Positions 11,293 through 23,130 of a stretch of 64,000 nt of DNA are shown piece by piece. A program made the translations under genes and the position numbers. Every line of letters begins with the position of its first letter. Position 1 is the first letter of the stretch. The stretch is from Pseudisothecium myosuroides. Taxonomy: Eukaryota > Streptophyta > Bryopsida > Hypnales > Lembophyllaceae. Below the pieces are notes generated by a model that saw nothing but the letters and a program-made list of their open reading frames with translations, was not told where the DNA came from and did no database searches. The stretch is from assembly GCA_951799445.1 (NCBI GenBank), contig OX637294.1, forward strand, positions 21,849,452 to 21,913,451, in the 5' to 3' direction.

Positions 11293-13110
11293 ATATTAAA
11301 TATTAAAAATATTAAAAATATTAAAAATATTAAAATTTTATAATTAAAAATATTAAAATAATTTTTTTATAATAAAAAATATTAATATTAATATTAAAAT
11401 ATTAATTTAAAAATAGATGCTGACATACCAATAGTTTGGCCAGGTCAGACTTTGAATTTTCGTAATTTCAAATTTTTTTACCCTCCCTTTTGGGCGGGGG
11501 GGATGTTGGCTGGGAACTTACAGCCCTTTTGAGGCCCGGTTCTTCTTCTAATGCTTGAGACAAGGAACTTATAATTGAAGTAGTTAGTAGCCCAAACATT
11601 TGGTGTAAGCCAAAAGAATTGAGTCATATCCCAATGTACACTTGGGTTGAATTTTTAATGTTAAGTTATCCATAGAAGTAGGCTAAAAACAAATTAGAAC
11701 CACGCAAGCCAGAAAAGGCCAATACAACCCAAAAATGACCCAAATAGTCTAGAACTGGTCCAAAATAGCCCAAAAATGGCCACAACAATCCAACAAACGA
11801 ATAGCAAACAACTTTAAACAATTGACAAAAAAATGTCTCTCCGAATTTCCTCCTAGACTTGGGGGTGGGTACCTCTAAGAGCTTCCTAAGAAATACTCCC
11901 CTTAGGTCCGGGAAATCACTATCCACGTTGGCCATGTAGGATTCCAACAAGGATTTTCATCCATGGAAAAAGTCATAGGCCACAACCCAAGTTTTCTTTG
12001 GTGTAAACCCAAAAGCAAGGTACCATAGCTATCCTCCAATCAAAACACTCCATTTCTTTGGGTTCCAACCCAAAATTTCTTGGTGTAAACAGGCCCCAGT
12101 TGTATGACGAGCCTCTTGCAGAGGTAAAGGCAGGGGTGAATGTAAAAAAAGACCCCCTATTTTGTAACGTTTCTTGGGTATGTTCTAGACCTCTCCTAGT
12201 TAATTTGGGGCTCTGATTGCAAAAATGAACTCAGAAATTTGCAAATTCTATCATATCTCGCAAATAAAAAGTTCTTGCATTTTCCCAGGGGTACAACAGG
12301 GGGGCAAAACGACCTCCGCAAGAAGCTCATCATACAACTATAAGCTCGATCATAAATTCACCCAGGGTGAATTATAAATAGTAAACCTGTATGGTTAACA
12401 CAAGATTAAATGTAATTTATGTAAAGATAATTATTCTTCCTGAAATAGAGAGTTAGTTCACACAAAAGGGGGAAATATTACAATCCTACAGGGGGTGAAC
12501 AAAAAGGCCCCATCTTTTTGAATTGAAGTTTTAAGAGTGTATGAAAAGAAAAAGAATGTAGATCTAGAATTTTTTGGACAAAAAGAATCACAGCAAGAAG
12601 AGAATCTAGACATAGGATCTATTTATATCATTTTTTCAAGTTTTCCTTTATGAGCAATTTCATTAAAATGGCGGTATTCCGTGTGCCCACTTTGACGGTG
12701 TGCCATTTTCACCATCTAAGACTGGTATAGATTTTGGAACGGCCATTCTGAACTGTAAACATGCCATTTTAAATGAATATGGCCATTTTAATGAAATTGG
12801 CCATCTTTTCTTTTGATCTGGACATGAAGTGATTCATAACCTTGCACAGGAATATAATAATGAATGACCACGTAGTCTAGTCATTTTATTGAAGAACAAA
12901 CCCAAATTGCTCTTCCAATATCTCATTCAATATATATGGATCTAATTTCATTTGTTTTTTGTCCCAGCTCCCATGGAAAGCTCCCAAAATCTTTCATAAT
13001 TCATCCACAAGATGCCTTGACTCTTAGAAATTAAATATCTTCACTGTCATTTCCATTTTACATCCAATTATTTTAAAGAATACAATACCATCTGGGTGCA
13101 AAATTTCTAT
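11293..13110. other. No gene seen
   Basis: It begins with an (aatatt)-type low-complexity stretch to about 11410. The frame at 11666-11950 on the minus strand comes from a short repeated tagcccaaaa-like sequence and has no domain. Confidence 0.5.
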
Positions 13111-13509
13111 TCAAAAACTTAAGATAGATTCCACTTGCCATATCAAATGCCACATTGGTGCAAATTTCTTGTTATCAATGTACATGTGCATCAAAACAGG
13201 GTTACGCAGATGGAGCAATGGAGGAAGCTCCTTCCATTCTTGAGTGAGAGGATTGAACACAATTAACCGCTCCTCATGTCTCAACTTGGTGCACACCAGG
13301 CCATCGTTGGCACAAACGAGAAATTGTTTGAACAAGTCAGGGTCAGGGTCGCAATTGGGAGGAAGGAAGGTCAGAGGAGGTAGCTTTCGCCACTTGCCTT
13401 TCTGTCGGCTTGTCTTTGGATCAAATGCCGCCCACTGCCAGACTCATGGAATCAGGTGTGTTTTCAGCAATGAGAAGGGAAGCCATGTCAAAATGGAAGT
13501 AGAGAACTC
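13111..13509 (-). pseudogene. F-box/kelch-type protein fragment, pseudogene
   Basis: A minus-strand frame reads WLPFSLLKTHLIP, a TGA stop at 13444-13446 probably replacing Trp, then VWQWAAFDPKTSRQKGKWRKLPPL, CANDGLVCTKLRHEER and LIVFNPLTQEWKELPPLLHL up to a stop at 13111. The repeated W-x-x-L-P-P-L and NPLT patterns are typical of F-box associated (kelch-like) domains of plant SCF ubiquitin ligases, which select substrates. No F-box itself is present, and both ends are missing. The internal stop and missing parts indicate a decayed copy. Confidence 0.7.
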
Positions 13510-13660
13510 CATATTATAAATGGAATAAGTTCACTTCTGAAGTTCATCTTATTAGAGCACCAATAATTAACAGTAGGGTCACCATTTCATTGGGGAAAAC
13601 AATACAACAATCATCCAAATTGTAAATTCATGATAAACAATGATCATCCAATTGTAGATT

Positions 13661-13880
13661 CATGATGTTTATATGTTTATTTGGATTTATAAAATCCACA
13701 TAAACACATAAACATCATGATCTAATAAAGTCAATCTATACAATCCACATAAACACATGACATCATGATCTAATAAGGTCAATCTATACAATCCACATAA
13801 ACACATAAACATCATGATCTAATGAGGTCAATCTATACAATCCACACAAATACATAAACATTGTGATCTAATACATAGTG
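13661..13880. repeat. Hairpin plus about 3.7 copies of a 49-bp tandem repeat
   Basis: Units containing atccacataaac...catgatctaataaggtc start at 13694, 13743, 13791 and 13840. The stretch 13661-13690 is an inverted copy of the first unit, so the array begins with a hairpin. Confidence 0.8.
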
Positions 13881-14639
13881 GCTTTGTTTGTAAATTTGTT
13901 AGATGGTATGCAACACTTTTTAGTTACTCAAATATTTTTTCTAATTGGATGTATAATAACCCCATTGATTTTTCAATAAGGTACTTGCACCTAATTGTGA
14001 CATGTTTGCAAATTTGTCGAATCTAGAATCTTGCCTAGAGTGCAAGTCCTATGAACATGAGCAACGAGAATCTGGAATCCCCTCTATCCTTCCAACAAAA
14101 TATAAAACAGTTAAATAATGTGAACCATGCTCAAATGACTATTCAGACAAATTTAGGAGCAGTTACTTTACTTCAAATCAGTAGTGAAAACAGTCATAAA
14201 AACAGTGAGAGCCTGGGATATATATAGTGTTAATGGGATTCAACAATACCAAAAGATTTGAGACAAAAAAGCACAAAAAAATCAAAGGATTGCAAATAAA
14301 AAAGCATAAATCACTGAACTCATATCAACTTCATTTTGCCTAACACATACCGTAATTGCACAAAATAGAAGTCCAAACCTCGAAGTATTCTAAAAAACCT
14401 AGCAGGGTACAATAGACAGGGTTTACGATGGAAAAAGCCTTGATGGATTTACAATAGGCTAGGTCTTGGGCATGGAATTCTCATTGTTAAGGTAACCTCC
14501 CCCATAACCGACCGAATAAGGACTTCCGACATGATCTGGAGTAGTGAAGGCAAAACAAATATTTTTCAGAGGTACATCAATAGAAATGACATGGATTGCA
14601 AAAATTTTGGTAATTTTATCGCTTGAATTGAAATTACTA

Positions 14640-14885
14640 TGAATTTTGGGAGGCCAAAGTGTGTCGGACCCATGGCCAATGTCTAGACTCTTCCAATTCC
14701 GATCATTCAATAACTTTTTACCTAATCATTATTTCCTATTTTTTTTTTCACAACTTGGGACATGTGTCATGTATTTATTAGTTCGAACCTTGAAAACGAA
14801 AAAACCCCGCATTCTAAGCGTGGTCAGAAATACTTGCACCTACAAGTCGGGAATGGGTCACTGGTCGGGAATGGGGGGTACCTTC
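14640..14885 (+). repeat. Diverged copy of the 55803-56201 MITE interior
   Basis: It shares segments such as gccaatgtctaga, cttccaattccgatca and gggacatgtgtcat with 55920-56190 and, more weakly, with 940-1190. Its ends are not clear here because another MITE abuts. Confidence 0.6.
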
Positions 14886-15148
14886 GAGCATCCCCACCAA
14901 CTGTTCCGTATCCCTATCTCTTGACTGCGATTGACATCTCAAGCTTGCTGAATAGGGATGAGACCTCGCGAGTTCTCTATATGAGCCTCCCGATAGAGAA
15001 CTGGGCCAAAGTTTTACATATATCTGTAAAATTTTGAGATACAGATTTTGGAAAAAGCTTGGTGCGATGAAATTTCTGTATCTCTATCTGCAAGTGAGGT
15101 CCTCTCCCTAAATTTTTAGAGATACGGAACTCACTGGTGGGGATGCTC
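14886..15148. mobile_element. 263-bp MITE with GAGCATCCCCACCA ends
   Basis: Terminal inverted repeats of about 30 bp (GAGCATCCCCACCA, then TTCCGTATC) are flanked by TTC on the left and TTA on the right, a possibly decayed 3-bp duplication as in PIF/Harbinger elements. Similar termini are common in plant MITEs. It adjoins a repeat (14640-14885) similar to 55920-56190. Confidence 0.7.
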
Positions 15149-15768
15149 TTACTTGGAAACCATTAATAGCTCATCAACTAATTTTTTTTGATGAAGTAAA
15201 GTGGGTCAACAACTGGACAGCTGGACGAGGACAGGGAACACGTACACATGTCTGCAAAGCACGGTTGCTGAAGAGCAGGGTCTTCTGCAATGGGAGGCGG
15301 CATCTGCCCGTAAAACATTTCACAACTCATGTCTTCAAAATCAGAAAGCCATGAAGAATCCAAGACTGGGATCATGATCACAAAAAGCACTACATTTTTC
15401 TACATTTTTTCTATACCAAATTGAGCACATAAGGTAGAGGATACTAAAACTACTACTGTAGGGATCTAACCCCGTCTCCTATACTGACCCCCGTTACCAA
15501 CAGCAACTCATTTGTTCACATTTAGTAGTTGGCCTTCAATTGACCTGCAATAAGCAGGTCGGGAGGAAGCGTGACTTGGCTACATAGCAGTCTCCACTGA
15601 TCTTTCAATGCAAACAGAGGTCTCTATCATCCCTCACAACCACCCACTTTGACTGATTGCAGGAGAAAATCAAACGTCGTGATAAATTATACACAGTGAT
15701 CTCAAGAGAGATTGGCTTTTGTACCCAAAGTGATGTCTTTCCACCTCAACACTGCTCCCACTCATGTG

Positions 15769-15849
15769 CTCCCTCTGTCTCAAAATAAGACCGGTGTTTC
15801 CCTTGTATTTTACAAAGGAAACACCGGTCTTATTTTGAGTCAGAGGGAG
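15769..15849. mobile_element. 81-bp Stowaway-like hairpin MITE
   Basis: The ends CTCCCTCTGTCTCAAAATAA and the near-complement form one long hairpin, with TA on the right and TG on the left. It is nearly the same size and sequence as 3689-3769. It lies in the last intron of the D27-like locus. Confidence 0.85.
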
Positions 15850-16333
15850 TATATGGTAAAAAGCTTGAAGTGACGCAAGTAGTGTCCTCCAGAATATGGC
15901 AAGTATGAGTAATGTGCAACTCAAAGTAGTAAAGGTCCAACTTCAGAGACATTGGGCATCATTGTGAGTGGAAGACCAAACTCGTTGGTGAAAAAGTCTT
16001 GCGTTGGTATTTCAGTTTGCACATCCCCACACAGCCACTGACCTCAAGATATCCGCTCTCCGTCACAGGTGTTGGTGTTACTCTCAAGATATTTAGCAAT
16101 TCGAATTACAAGAACGTTAGTAGAAAACCCACCCCTTGAGGTATTCCAGAAACCTGGCGGCATTACAATTGGTAGGGTTTCCAGTAGAAACTGCCTTGAA
16201 TGGAGGTAAAATTGGTAAGGTTGGACATGACTAGTGAGTTCTGGGAGGAAAGCTACAAATAAAGATGGAAAAATCTCAATTAATAGATGCTCACAGTTAT
16301 CCAAAGAGGATGAGGATTGATGAAAGAATATAC

Positions 16334-17113
16334 CTGCACTTGGTGATTTTTACGCCACTCATTTGCTTTACTCCGGCAACCTCTATCTCCATCAACTGTT
16401 CAGTTGTCTTGGCACCCCATGAAGTTACAACGGTTAAAGATATGAACATTTCCACAAAGTTTCAATCATTTAGGACCATTTGGTCACTTTTGAGAGGCTC
16501 GGCTCTCTAGTTGATATGGACATCCAGAAACACTTTGGTTTTTGCCCAAGATCGGTGGCCCATCCTTAATAATCATAACTCATTATGGGATAGTATTTTG
16601 GATTTGGGACGTATGGCACTGTTGAAGACCCAATGTAGTGTACGCCAGTGGCCACAACATGTGGATAGGATTTGGGTTGAATTTGGTAGTTTTTGGCTTC
16701 AGTCTCTAATTTTTGCTAGTAGGTTTGGAGATAGGGTTCTTTGGAATAGGAGAGGTCCTCCTCCCTGCTCCTTTTTCTAGGTTCTGACTGTTATGTTTTT
16801 TTGTCCGTTGCTCATTTTCTCTTCATTTGTCCAGCCCTTTGGCTTGGCTGTCTTTTATTGTGGTTTTTTTTAATGCAATGGCTTCCCATTTGCTTAAAAA
16901 AAAAAAATGAAGATATGAACATTTGAATCCAGGTTTTAGGGAGTTTGAAAGCTGCTACAGAATGGCCTACAGAAGACGACACGATATGTCTCCACAAATT
17001 GGCCATGCCTTGACAGAATGAACCGATCATAGATAAGTTAGTGACTAAAATACAAACAAGATCAAGATGAAAAACAGTGCTATCATCAGACAGGTGGTGT
17101 GGTTCAACTCACC
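16334..17113 (-). repeat. D27-like internal duplication, unit 1 (with exon and LINE)
   Basis: Outside the LINE, this matches 17970-18250. It includes the complete exon 16334-16395, its upstream intron and a copy of the GTGAGTTG donor end at 17105-17112. Similarity stops at that donor, so the breakpoint is at the exon-intron edge. Confidence 0.8.
16452..16909 (+). mobile_element. 5'-truncated LINE (non-LTR retrotransposon) 3' end
   Basis: A 15-bp target duplication, AAGATATGAACATTT, flanks the element at 16437-16451 and 16910-16924, and the element ends in an A-run. Reading + strand, the tail of ORF2 is visible as LLRGSAL, an in-frame TAG at 16508-16510 where the family has Trp, then LIWTSRNTLVFAQDRWP up to a stop at 16778-16780. 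The pattern W-x-R-N-x-x-x-F is typical of the ORF2 C-terminal region. The 3' UTR has tttttttaatgcaatgg before the A-run. It is dead on arrival and sits in an intron of the D27-like locus. Confidence 0.85.
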
Positions 17114-17368
17114 GAAAGGAAGATGAAGACAATGTCTTTTCGGACCTGAGTTGCGTGAGGAAAACAAAGATTTCAGAGATTTGCCACTGGTTATAGTTAA
17201 TGGGACCTGAGAGGGCCGATTAGGAAAGAGCGGTGCTCCTGGCAAACTGCCAACCGAACTTGGTCTCAGCCGGATCCATCAGGAGATTTGATGAAAGCTC
17301 ACACGGACCATATCTCCAAGAAAGCGAGTAACTTCCCATGAGCTAGTGAGGCCAAATTAAGGGCGATG

Positions 17369-17473
17369 CTCTTTTCTCTTCAGTGACCAGCTCTTGAGCT
17401 TGGATTGTTGTTCCCGGGTTTTTTTTTTTAATGCAATGGTTCGTTCCATTTGTTCAAAAAATAAAATAAAATA
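17369..17473 (+). mobile_element. Short LINE 3'-tail insertion
   Basis: It shares the 3' signature ttttttttaatgcaatgg...ccatttg with 16452-16909 and ends in an A-rich (aaaat)n tail. AAGGGCGATG flanks it at 17359-17368 and 17474-17483. At about 105 bp it is either a severely truncated LINE or a SINE using the same 3' end. Confidence 0.7.
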
Positions 17474-17969
17474 AAGGGCGATGACATTGTCAATTAAAGC
17501 GGCTAGCTTTTTGAATCCTGCAGCTGATCTTGAGAGAATTGTTGATTTCTGTGCAACCGGTGCCACGTTGAAATGCTGTTGAGGAGGACTTCATCTTTGA
17601 TTCTACGGAAGAGGTGCGGAGGCATCTCAGGATCTCGGCTTCTCGGTGATACAGACTGCCATAACGATAATCAACCAATCTCGCTTAATTTCACAAGAGG
17701 CAAGAAAAGAGAGCAAAAGCTGCACAGTGATTCTCAGTTGTGCAACGGAGACGAGAGCAGGGTGGCCAACGTCTGATTACTCCAGCAACATGCACTCAAA
17801 AAATTAATAACTAAAACCATGAGTGAACAACAACGTTTTCCAGCATCAGCGTTCTTTGTTCAGCTGGTTCGACAGAATCCTGATCCCCAAAAGAGGGACC
17901 CTATTTTTATTCCTCCATCATTATCTTTTAACAACGGGTCTTTCCTAAGGCCAAGTGTGAATGTACCAT

Positions 17970-18250
17970 CATTTGCTTTACTCCGTTAACCTCTATCTCC
18001 ATCAACTGTTGTCTTGGCACCCCATTACAACGGTGAAAGATATGAACATTTGAATCCAGGTTTTAGGGAGTTTGAAAGCTGCTACAGAATGGCCTACAGA
18101 AGACGACACGATAGTATGTCTCCGCAAATTGGCCATGCCTTGACAGAACGAACCGATCATAGATAGTGACTAAAATACAAACAAGATCAAGATGAAAAAC
18201 ATTGTTGATTTTCTTGCTATCATCAGACAGGTGGTGTGTTTCAACTCACC
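17970..18250 (-). repeat. D27-like internal duplication, unit 2 (partial exon, no LINE)
   Basis: It contains the start of the same exon (18005 down to 17970, encoding LMEIEVNGVKQM), which then diverges without the SGVKITKC end. It preserves the intron site aaagatatgaacatttgaat at about 18025-18044 with no LINE, so it serves as the unoccupied target. Confidence 0.8.
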
Positions 18251-18984
18251 TCAGCTGGTCCAACCAGCCATTGGAAGAAAGGCACTGCAATGCCAGCGTT
18301 GAACTCTGCAGACCACTTGGTAGGAGGAAAGAGCTTTCTAACTGCAAAAATTGAGCACAGCATGGTTTGATGTCACCATACCATTTACTATCAGAAAACC
18401 CCTCCTCCCAAAAAACCTAGCCGTGTTGAAGGCAGTGCTGAATCTTATCGATTGTAAGCAATATAAGTAAACCCTGCCAATTATAAAGTCGCTAGGTTCC
18501 TTACAACAGATATCGGGGGCAGGTTTTTTATTACGGAGTAGTAGATTTCATAAACCCATACTGAATGAACTAAAAGCAAGAACACTTGTTCTAAGGAAAA
18601 AAAGTCAACGATTTCACATTGGAGACTATCGAAAATTAGAAAATCAGAAAATCCAGGAGAAATCCAGCAAGTTACCATTCTGTAATTCTAGAAAAATTTC
18701 GTGGAAGAGAGGTTTCGAAGCATACAGAAGCCCTAGCCTTGACCTAAAATCCAAGTGCTTTGGTTGCTCCAGCACATTCTGTCTTCAATATTCTACACGA
18801 AATACAAGAACTCGACCGACCTGCGCTGGTGCTCCAGGCGGAAGAAGTGAAATACTTGTGGCTGGTGACTTGTATTTCAAATTCTTTGCAATGAAATCCC
18901 GTTTCACATTTGCCTGAGCAAGCTCAGGCTCCATTCTTGGGTTGGTCTGGTTCTTCTTTGGTGCTCCGTCTGTGGTGTTTCGTG

Positions 18985-20190
18985 TCCTTGAGTTTAGAAT
19001 TTGAAAATTGACAAAAAAAAATCTTTTCGCTGGAGACTAAGTCTTTTGGTTCAATGTAATGTTCCCCTTGCAATGGAAATTGTCCGTTTGTTTCAGAGAG
19101 AGAAAACAAACAAACAAACGTTTCATTTGTGTAAAAAATCCCCAAATAACATTGACCGTGTCGAGGATCACACCAAATACTCTCTAGCCTTCAATTCGGA
19201 CACGCACATGATGCTTCGTGGAAAATCATAGAGTGCCCTGGAATGTTCCACAATGTACTGTCCACCAATTTCCCTCGATGAATGCGTCAGCTCGAAGTAA
19301 GTTAGACGAATTTGTGCCTCAAAAGACTGTTCGGAGTAAGGTAACTACAGCTAAAATCGCACACTCAAGCAATTCAGCTGATTTCAGCATGGTTCTCATT
19401 ATTATATTAGAAAACTTTTTGTGGGGTCTCATTGGTATTCCAAAGAGGATTCTAGATTCTTTGAGAATGCATTTTTTGGACACCGTATGAATAAACTATG
19501 AATATTCAAAGTGCTGGGAATAGGTGTTTCTAAAATTGATCCTAGACTCTCATGAATAGTGGGAGTACATTTTAGGCAAGAATCTGTAGGGGATGGTTTT
19601 AGAAAGAAATTGGGTGTAGTTACCTTACTGTGCAGAATGTCAGCTGTCTTTCAATACAGAGTCTTTTCTAGAATTGATGATTTGAGAAAAATCATCATAA
19701 AGTACTACTTGTTTTTTGTTTTTTGTTTTTTGTTTTTTGAAACGTACTGAGGTAAGGTGCTCAAGGAGCGACCCTTTAAGGGCTGGTCAGCCATTATGAT
19801 GGGTTTAAGATGTCCAAAATTATTTTCCCTTATTTTCCACTCAAAGAAAAATCGATGTAGAATCTAACACAAGTGGTTTCATATTTTGTGGAGCAAATGA
19901 ATTACTTACAAATTTCCAAAGAATTCTGCAATAGGCACCTATTTGTGATCCTAGGCCTTGCAAAACCAACACACGCGCAACTGAAAAAAGATATGGCTTG
20001 ACCAAAAACAAATATTGCGGCATTAGAAAAGTAATACACAAGGTTCCTAAATGCAATCCTTACTAAACTTGAACAAATCCTACATTCTTTTAACATGTGT
20101 AGAAGGCAAATGGGCAATCAATTCCCATTTATAAAAAATTAAGTGGATGCACTTTGGCTTTGACATGTACCCACCCTGGCTCTTATTCCA
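18985..20190. other. No gene seen; may hold the missing 5' part of the D27-like locus
   Basis: Short frames only. A (gtttttt)n run is at about 19709-19738. I found no recognisable plastid-targeting or N-terminal D27 sequence. Confidence 0.4.
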
Positions 20191-20194
20191 TTAA

Positions 20195-20690
20195 CCCCTA
20201 AAGGACCGAGACCTTTTTTCTACCAAAAAACACTCAAAACTGCCATTTCTATAGCAAAAAGTAAAAAAAATTGAAAATTAGTTTTTTTTACATCTAACTA
20301 TAGGATCTTATACCTAACTAGTATAAGAGTGCGTGGAAAAAATTTCAGAATTTTTGACCTCACAAATTGCAAGATATTTGCGTTCAAAGTGAAAAAAACA
20401 AGTTTTTCAGCTTATTGTGGGACTAGATTTTTTGACTTTGAACATTTTTAATTAAATTTTTTTACACTACAGAGTTTTGAGCTTTAGATCTTTATAGTGG
20501 AGAATTCAATTGAGAGTCTAGGAAAGAAAGAAAGAAAAAAGCTAAATTATGATTCTTAAGAAAATTATTGAATAGAAGTAGGTTTGAGATAAAAGAAAAA
20601 TCTAAAATATTAATATATTTTAAATAGAATTAAAATGTACTAATCCCAATGGTAAGATTGTTCTAGGAAGTAAACTAAACCATGCAAAAA
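20195..20690 (+). mobile_element. TTAA-flanked repeat, copy 4a, right end lost
   Basis: TTAA (20191-20194) is followed by CCCCTAAAGGACCGAGACC and the same interior as 10396-10900. Similarity ends near catgcaaaaaaaatatg at 20690. It may have been cut by the inverted copy at 20814-21657. Confidence 0.82.
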
Positions 20691-20813
20691 AAATATGAAG
20701 TCCAATTTTCAACTTTGATAATATCTAGTAAATAATAAGGTTGCTGCATTTTTATGAAGTGAAAATTTTAGAGCAAAACCCACCTTTGTAATAAATATCG
20801 GAATTGAATTTAA

Positions 20814-21657
20814 TCCCTAAAATCCCAAGACTCCCCTCAAGGGACTCTTGAAGGTTTGGACAGGTACTTATTTTTCAATATATTAAAATTGATTAGTTTT
20901 ATGGGAACATAATTTTTATTCCAATTGGTGCCTGGGAGCAAAAATTATGCCACAATAAGCCTAAAATAGGCCAAGGAAATGCAAATTTAAAAAAAAATAA
21001 AAAATAAACTTATTATTTTATAGATTATATTTTTGTCTGTGTAGAAAGATTTGATTCATTCCATTTGGATAATTAATGTGCAAAGTTATGAAGCTCCTTG
21101 TTTCGGATGCAACCTTAATAAATTCTTGAGAAAATAATGTATTGAATCTTTTTCTAAATTAAATTTTAATTATTTTTTTATTTTTTTATTTTTTATTTTT
21201 TTAAGAACAATTTCACCTTTGTAATTAGTATTTTTGAATTCCTTCTTAGAGCAATCAACAATTTAGTTTTCCTTCTATGTCATACCTACATTGACTCAAC
21301 AATTTTTTAAAGAATTTAAAATATATATTTTATAATTTCCAAACTCCCAACTCAACCCTATAATATAAAAATATATAAATTTACAATATGCAATACAAAA
21401 ACTTTAAATTAAGAGGATCCAAAGCCTTATAATCTAGTTAAACTATGAATATTTTCATCACTTTAAACATTTATATCTTACGATCAATACGGTTAAAGTT
21501 TTTGAAATTCCCTCCATACGTTTTCATAATTATTAGTCTAGTGCAAGATCCTGTGGTTGGATATGCAAACAAAAAGTTTAAACTTTTTGTTGTTTGCATT
21601 GAAAATAGCATATTTGAGTGATTTTTGATGGAAAAATGGCCTTTGGAACATTTGGGG
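20814..21657 (-). mobile_element. TTAA-flanked repeat, copy 4b, diverged, 844 bp
   Basis: TTAA (20810-20813) then TCCCTAAAATCCC. The right end is TTTGGGG followed by TTAG (21658-21661). Internal order (ttggtgcctgggagcaaaa, attatatttttgtctgtg) follows 1318-2251 but is much more diverged. Confidence 0.75.
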
Positions 21658-21908
21658 TTAGCATTGGGATGTTTACTTTGAAAATTCAATTGAATAGAAC
21701 ACCAATAATTGATGGTATGTATATCAATAAATCAAGTTAACAATCTTTTTGAAACAATGTAATGAATATTTGAACATTTGGTGCATACTTAGAATGACAT
21801 TTATTCAATGATTTCCTCCAATAGCTTCTCCTATAGATAGTTGACATCACCTTCTTCAAACATTAATGGTCTTTGTTTACATATTGTTAATTAGACAATG
21901 TTGATTAA

Positions 21909-23126
21909 CCCTTTAAGGTCCGTGCATCCAAAAAGTGGATGCGCCTTGGTCAACTCTAATTGTAACTTTCAAAATATCCATTTTTGGTATGTCTTTTAAA
22001 CTAAGAAAATGAAGCTTGGCAAGTTTTGTTTCTACTCCATTTGAAAATTTTGAAAAATGTCAAAAATTAAAAGAGTTATTGCAATTCAAAGCTCCAAGTG
22101 TTAGAATGCAAATAACATAGAATGGTGTGTTTTTCATTCATATTTTCTATTCTTAAAATGTATTTTAACTTCAAATTTCAAAATTATGTTTCTCATTCTA
22201 TTCTTCATTTATGGTAAAAACTACAAATTATTTTGATGTATATTCTAATTGATATAATTTTATTTCCACCTTTAACTTTAAAAAATCACAATAATTTGAT
22301 TTTTCCGTCAAATTTACTGAAAAAAACATCATCTATAGAAAATGAATGTGTCTACCAATAAAAAATATCAAAATTTTATACATCAATTAAATAAAAGGGT
22401 AAACTTGGTTTGATAGTCAAATTTGACTTCAAGGTCTTTGTTGTGGCTGTTTTGGGTGTAAAAAATAAAACAACCAATTGAAATTTTTTCACGCTAATCT
22501 CCAATGCTACATATACCTCTTGAGAAAATTTCAAGTAATTTGGATTTCTTTTGCTATTTGAACTTATTTAGGTTCAATTTTTGCAAGAAAATTGATAACA
22601 ATTACAATTTTTCATAAAACAAATTGAAATTTTTCTCAATGATACACCATTCATAGTTTCAAGTATAGAAAATAAAAAACTGTTGTTTGAACACAATTTA
22701 AAAGGCAAATTTAGCTCAAACATGATGTTTGACCATTTCACAATGGATCCATTAGAGAAAAAACCAGCCCTTCGGAGGGCTGCTTCGCAGTGACATGCCA
22801 AGCTATTAAAATGCTTGGCCTGTCACTGCAGAACTGTCCCTCGGTGAGCAGTCAGCTAAGCTGACTGCTTGCAGAAACGGTCAGAAATCAGAATTTTTTT
22901 TTTTTTTTTTTTATAAATTTTTTTAAGACTAAAAAAAATAAAAAAATAAAAAAATTTACTTGTATATTTCGTTTCCTGCGCCACTGTCGCAGCAGAAACT
23001 GCTGCGCGGAAATAGGGGAAAAACTATTTTTTTTGCAAAAAAAAAGTAAATTTTAGGGTCCTCCAGAAGGCTGTGGAGCAGCCCTCCGGAGGGCCCAGAT
23101 TTTCTCTAATGCAAGTCTTTTAGGGG
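21909..23126. mobile_element. TTAA-flanked repeat of a divergent subfamily, 1.2 kb with nested MITE
   Basis: Ends CCCTTTAAGGTCCGTGC and GTCTTTTAGGGG are flanked by TTAA at 21905-21908 and 23127-23130. The interior differs from the 0.9-kb family. A 362-bp MITE (22750-23111) sits 15 bp from the right end. Without it the element is about 0.86 kb. Confidence 0.75.
22750..23111. mobile_element. MITE with CATTAGAGAAAA ends, copy 1
   Basis: Starts CATTAGAGAAAA and ends TTTTCTCTAATG. Subterminal palindromes are built on GCCCTCCGGAGGGC-like and CAAGCT...AGCTTG-like motifs. The GC-rich subterminal blocks surround an A/T homopolymer core. No clear target duplication. A reverse-orientation relative is at 28062-28451. 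Confidence 0.8.
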
Positions 23127-23130
23127 TTAA

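Larger units (their letters stand above)
15178..18984 (-). pseudogene. D27-like (beta-carotene isomerase family) locus, multi-exon, probably broken
   Basis: Exons on the minus strand are about 18817-18984 (LLPPGAPAQV; 5' limit uncertain), 18250-18341 (RKLFPPTKW...FFQWLVGPAE, donor GTGAGT), 16334-16395 (LMEIEVAGVKQ, SGVKITKC), 15951-16055 (GYLEVSGCVGMC then IPTQDFFTNEFGLPLTMMPN) and 15178-15339 ([16 protein letters not shown]...QQPCFADMC, stop). These are the conserved blocks of the D27 family. Its founder is a plastid iron-binding carotenoid isomerase at the start of strigolactone synthesis, and paralogues have other carotenoid roles. Phases agree across the junctions. Signs of decay: only eight bases separate GMC from IPTQ, shifting the frame where the family has about five residues, and the last exon lacks an AG just before FED. 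Exon 16334-16395 has a partial duplicate at 17970-18005, and a LINE sits in the intron. The N-terminal plastid-targeting region was not found. Confidence 0.72.

Noticed and set aside
11666..11950. 94-codon minus-strand frame
   Set aside because: Its hydrophobic part comes from short repeated nucleotide motifs, and no family is recognisable.
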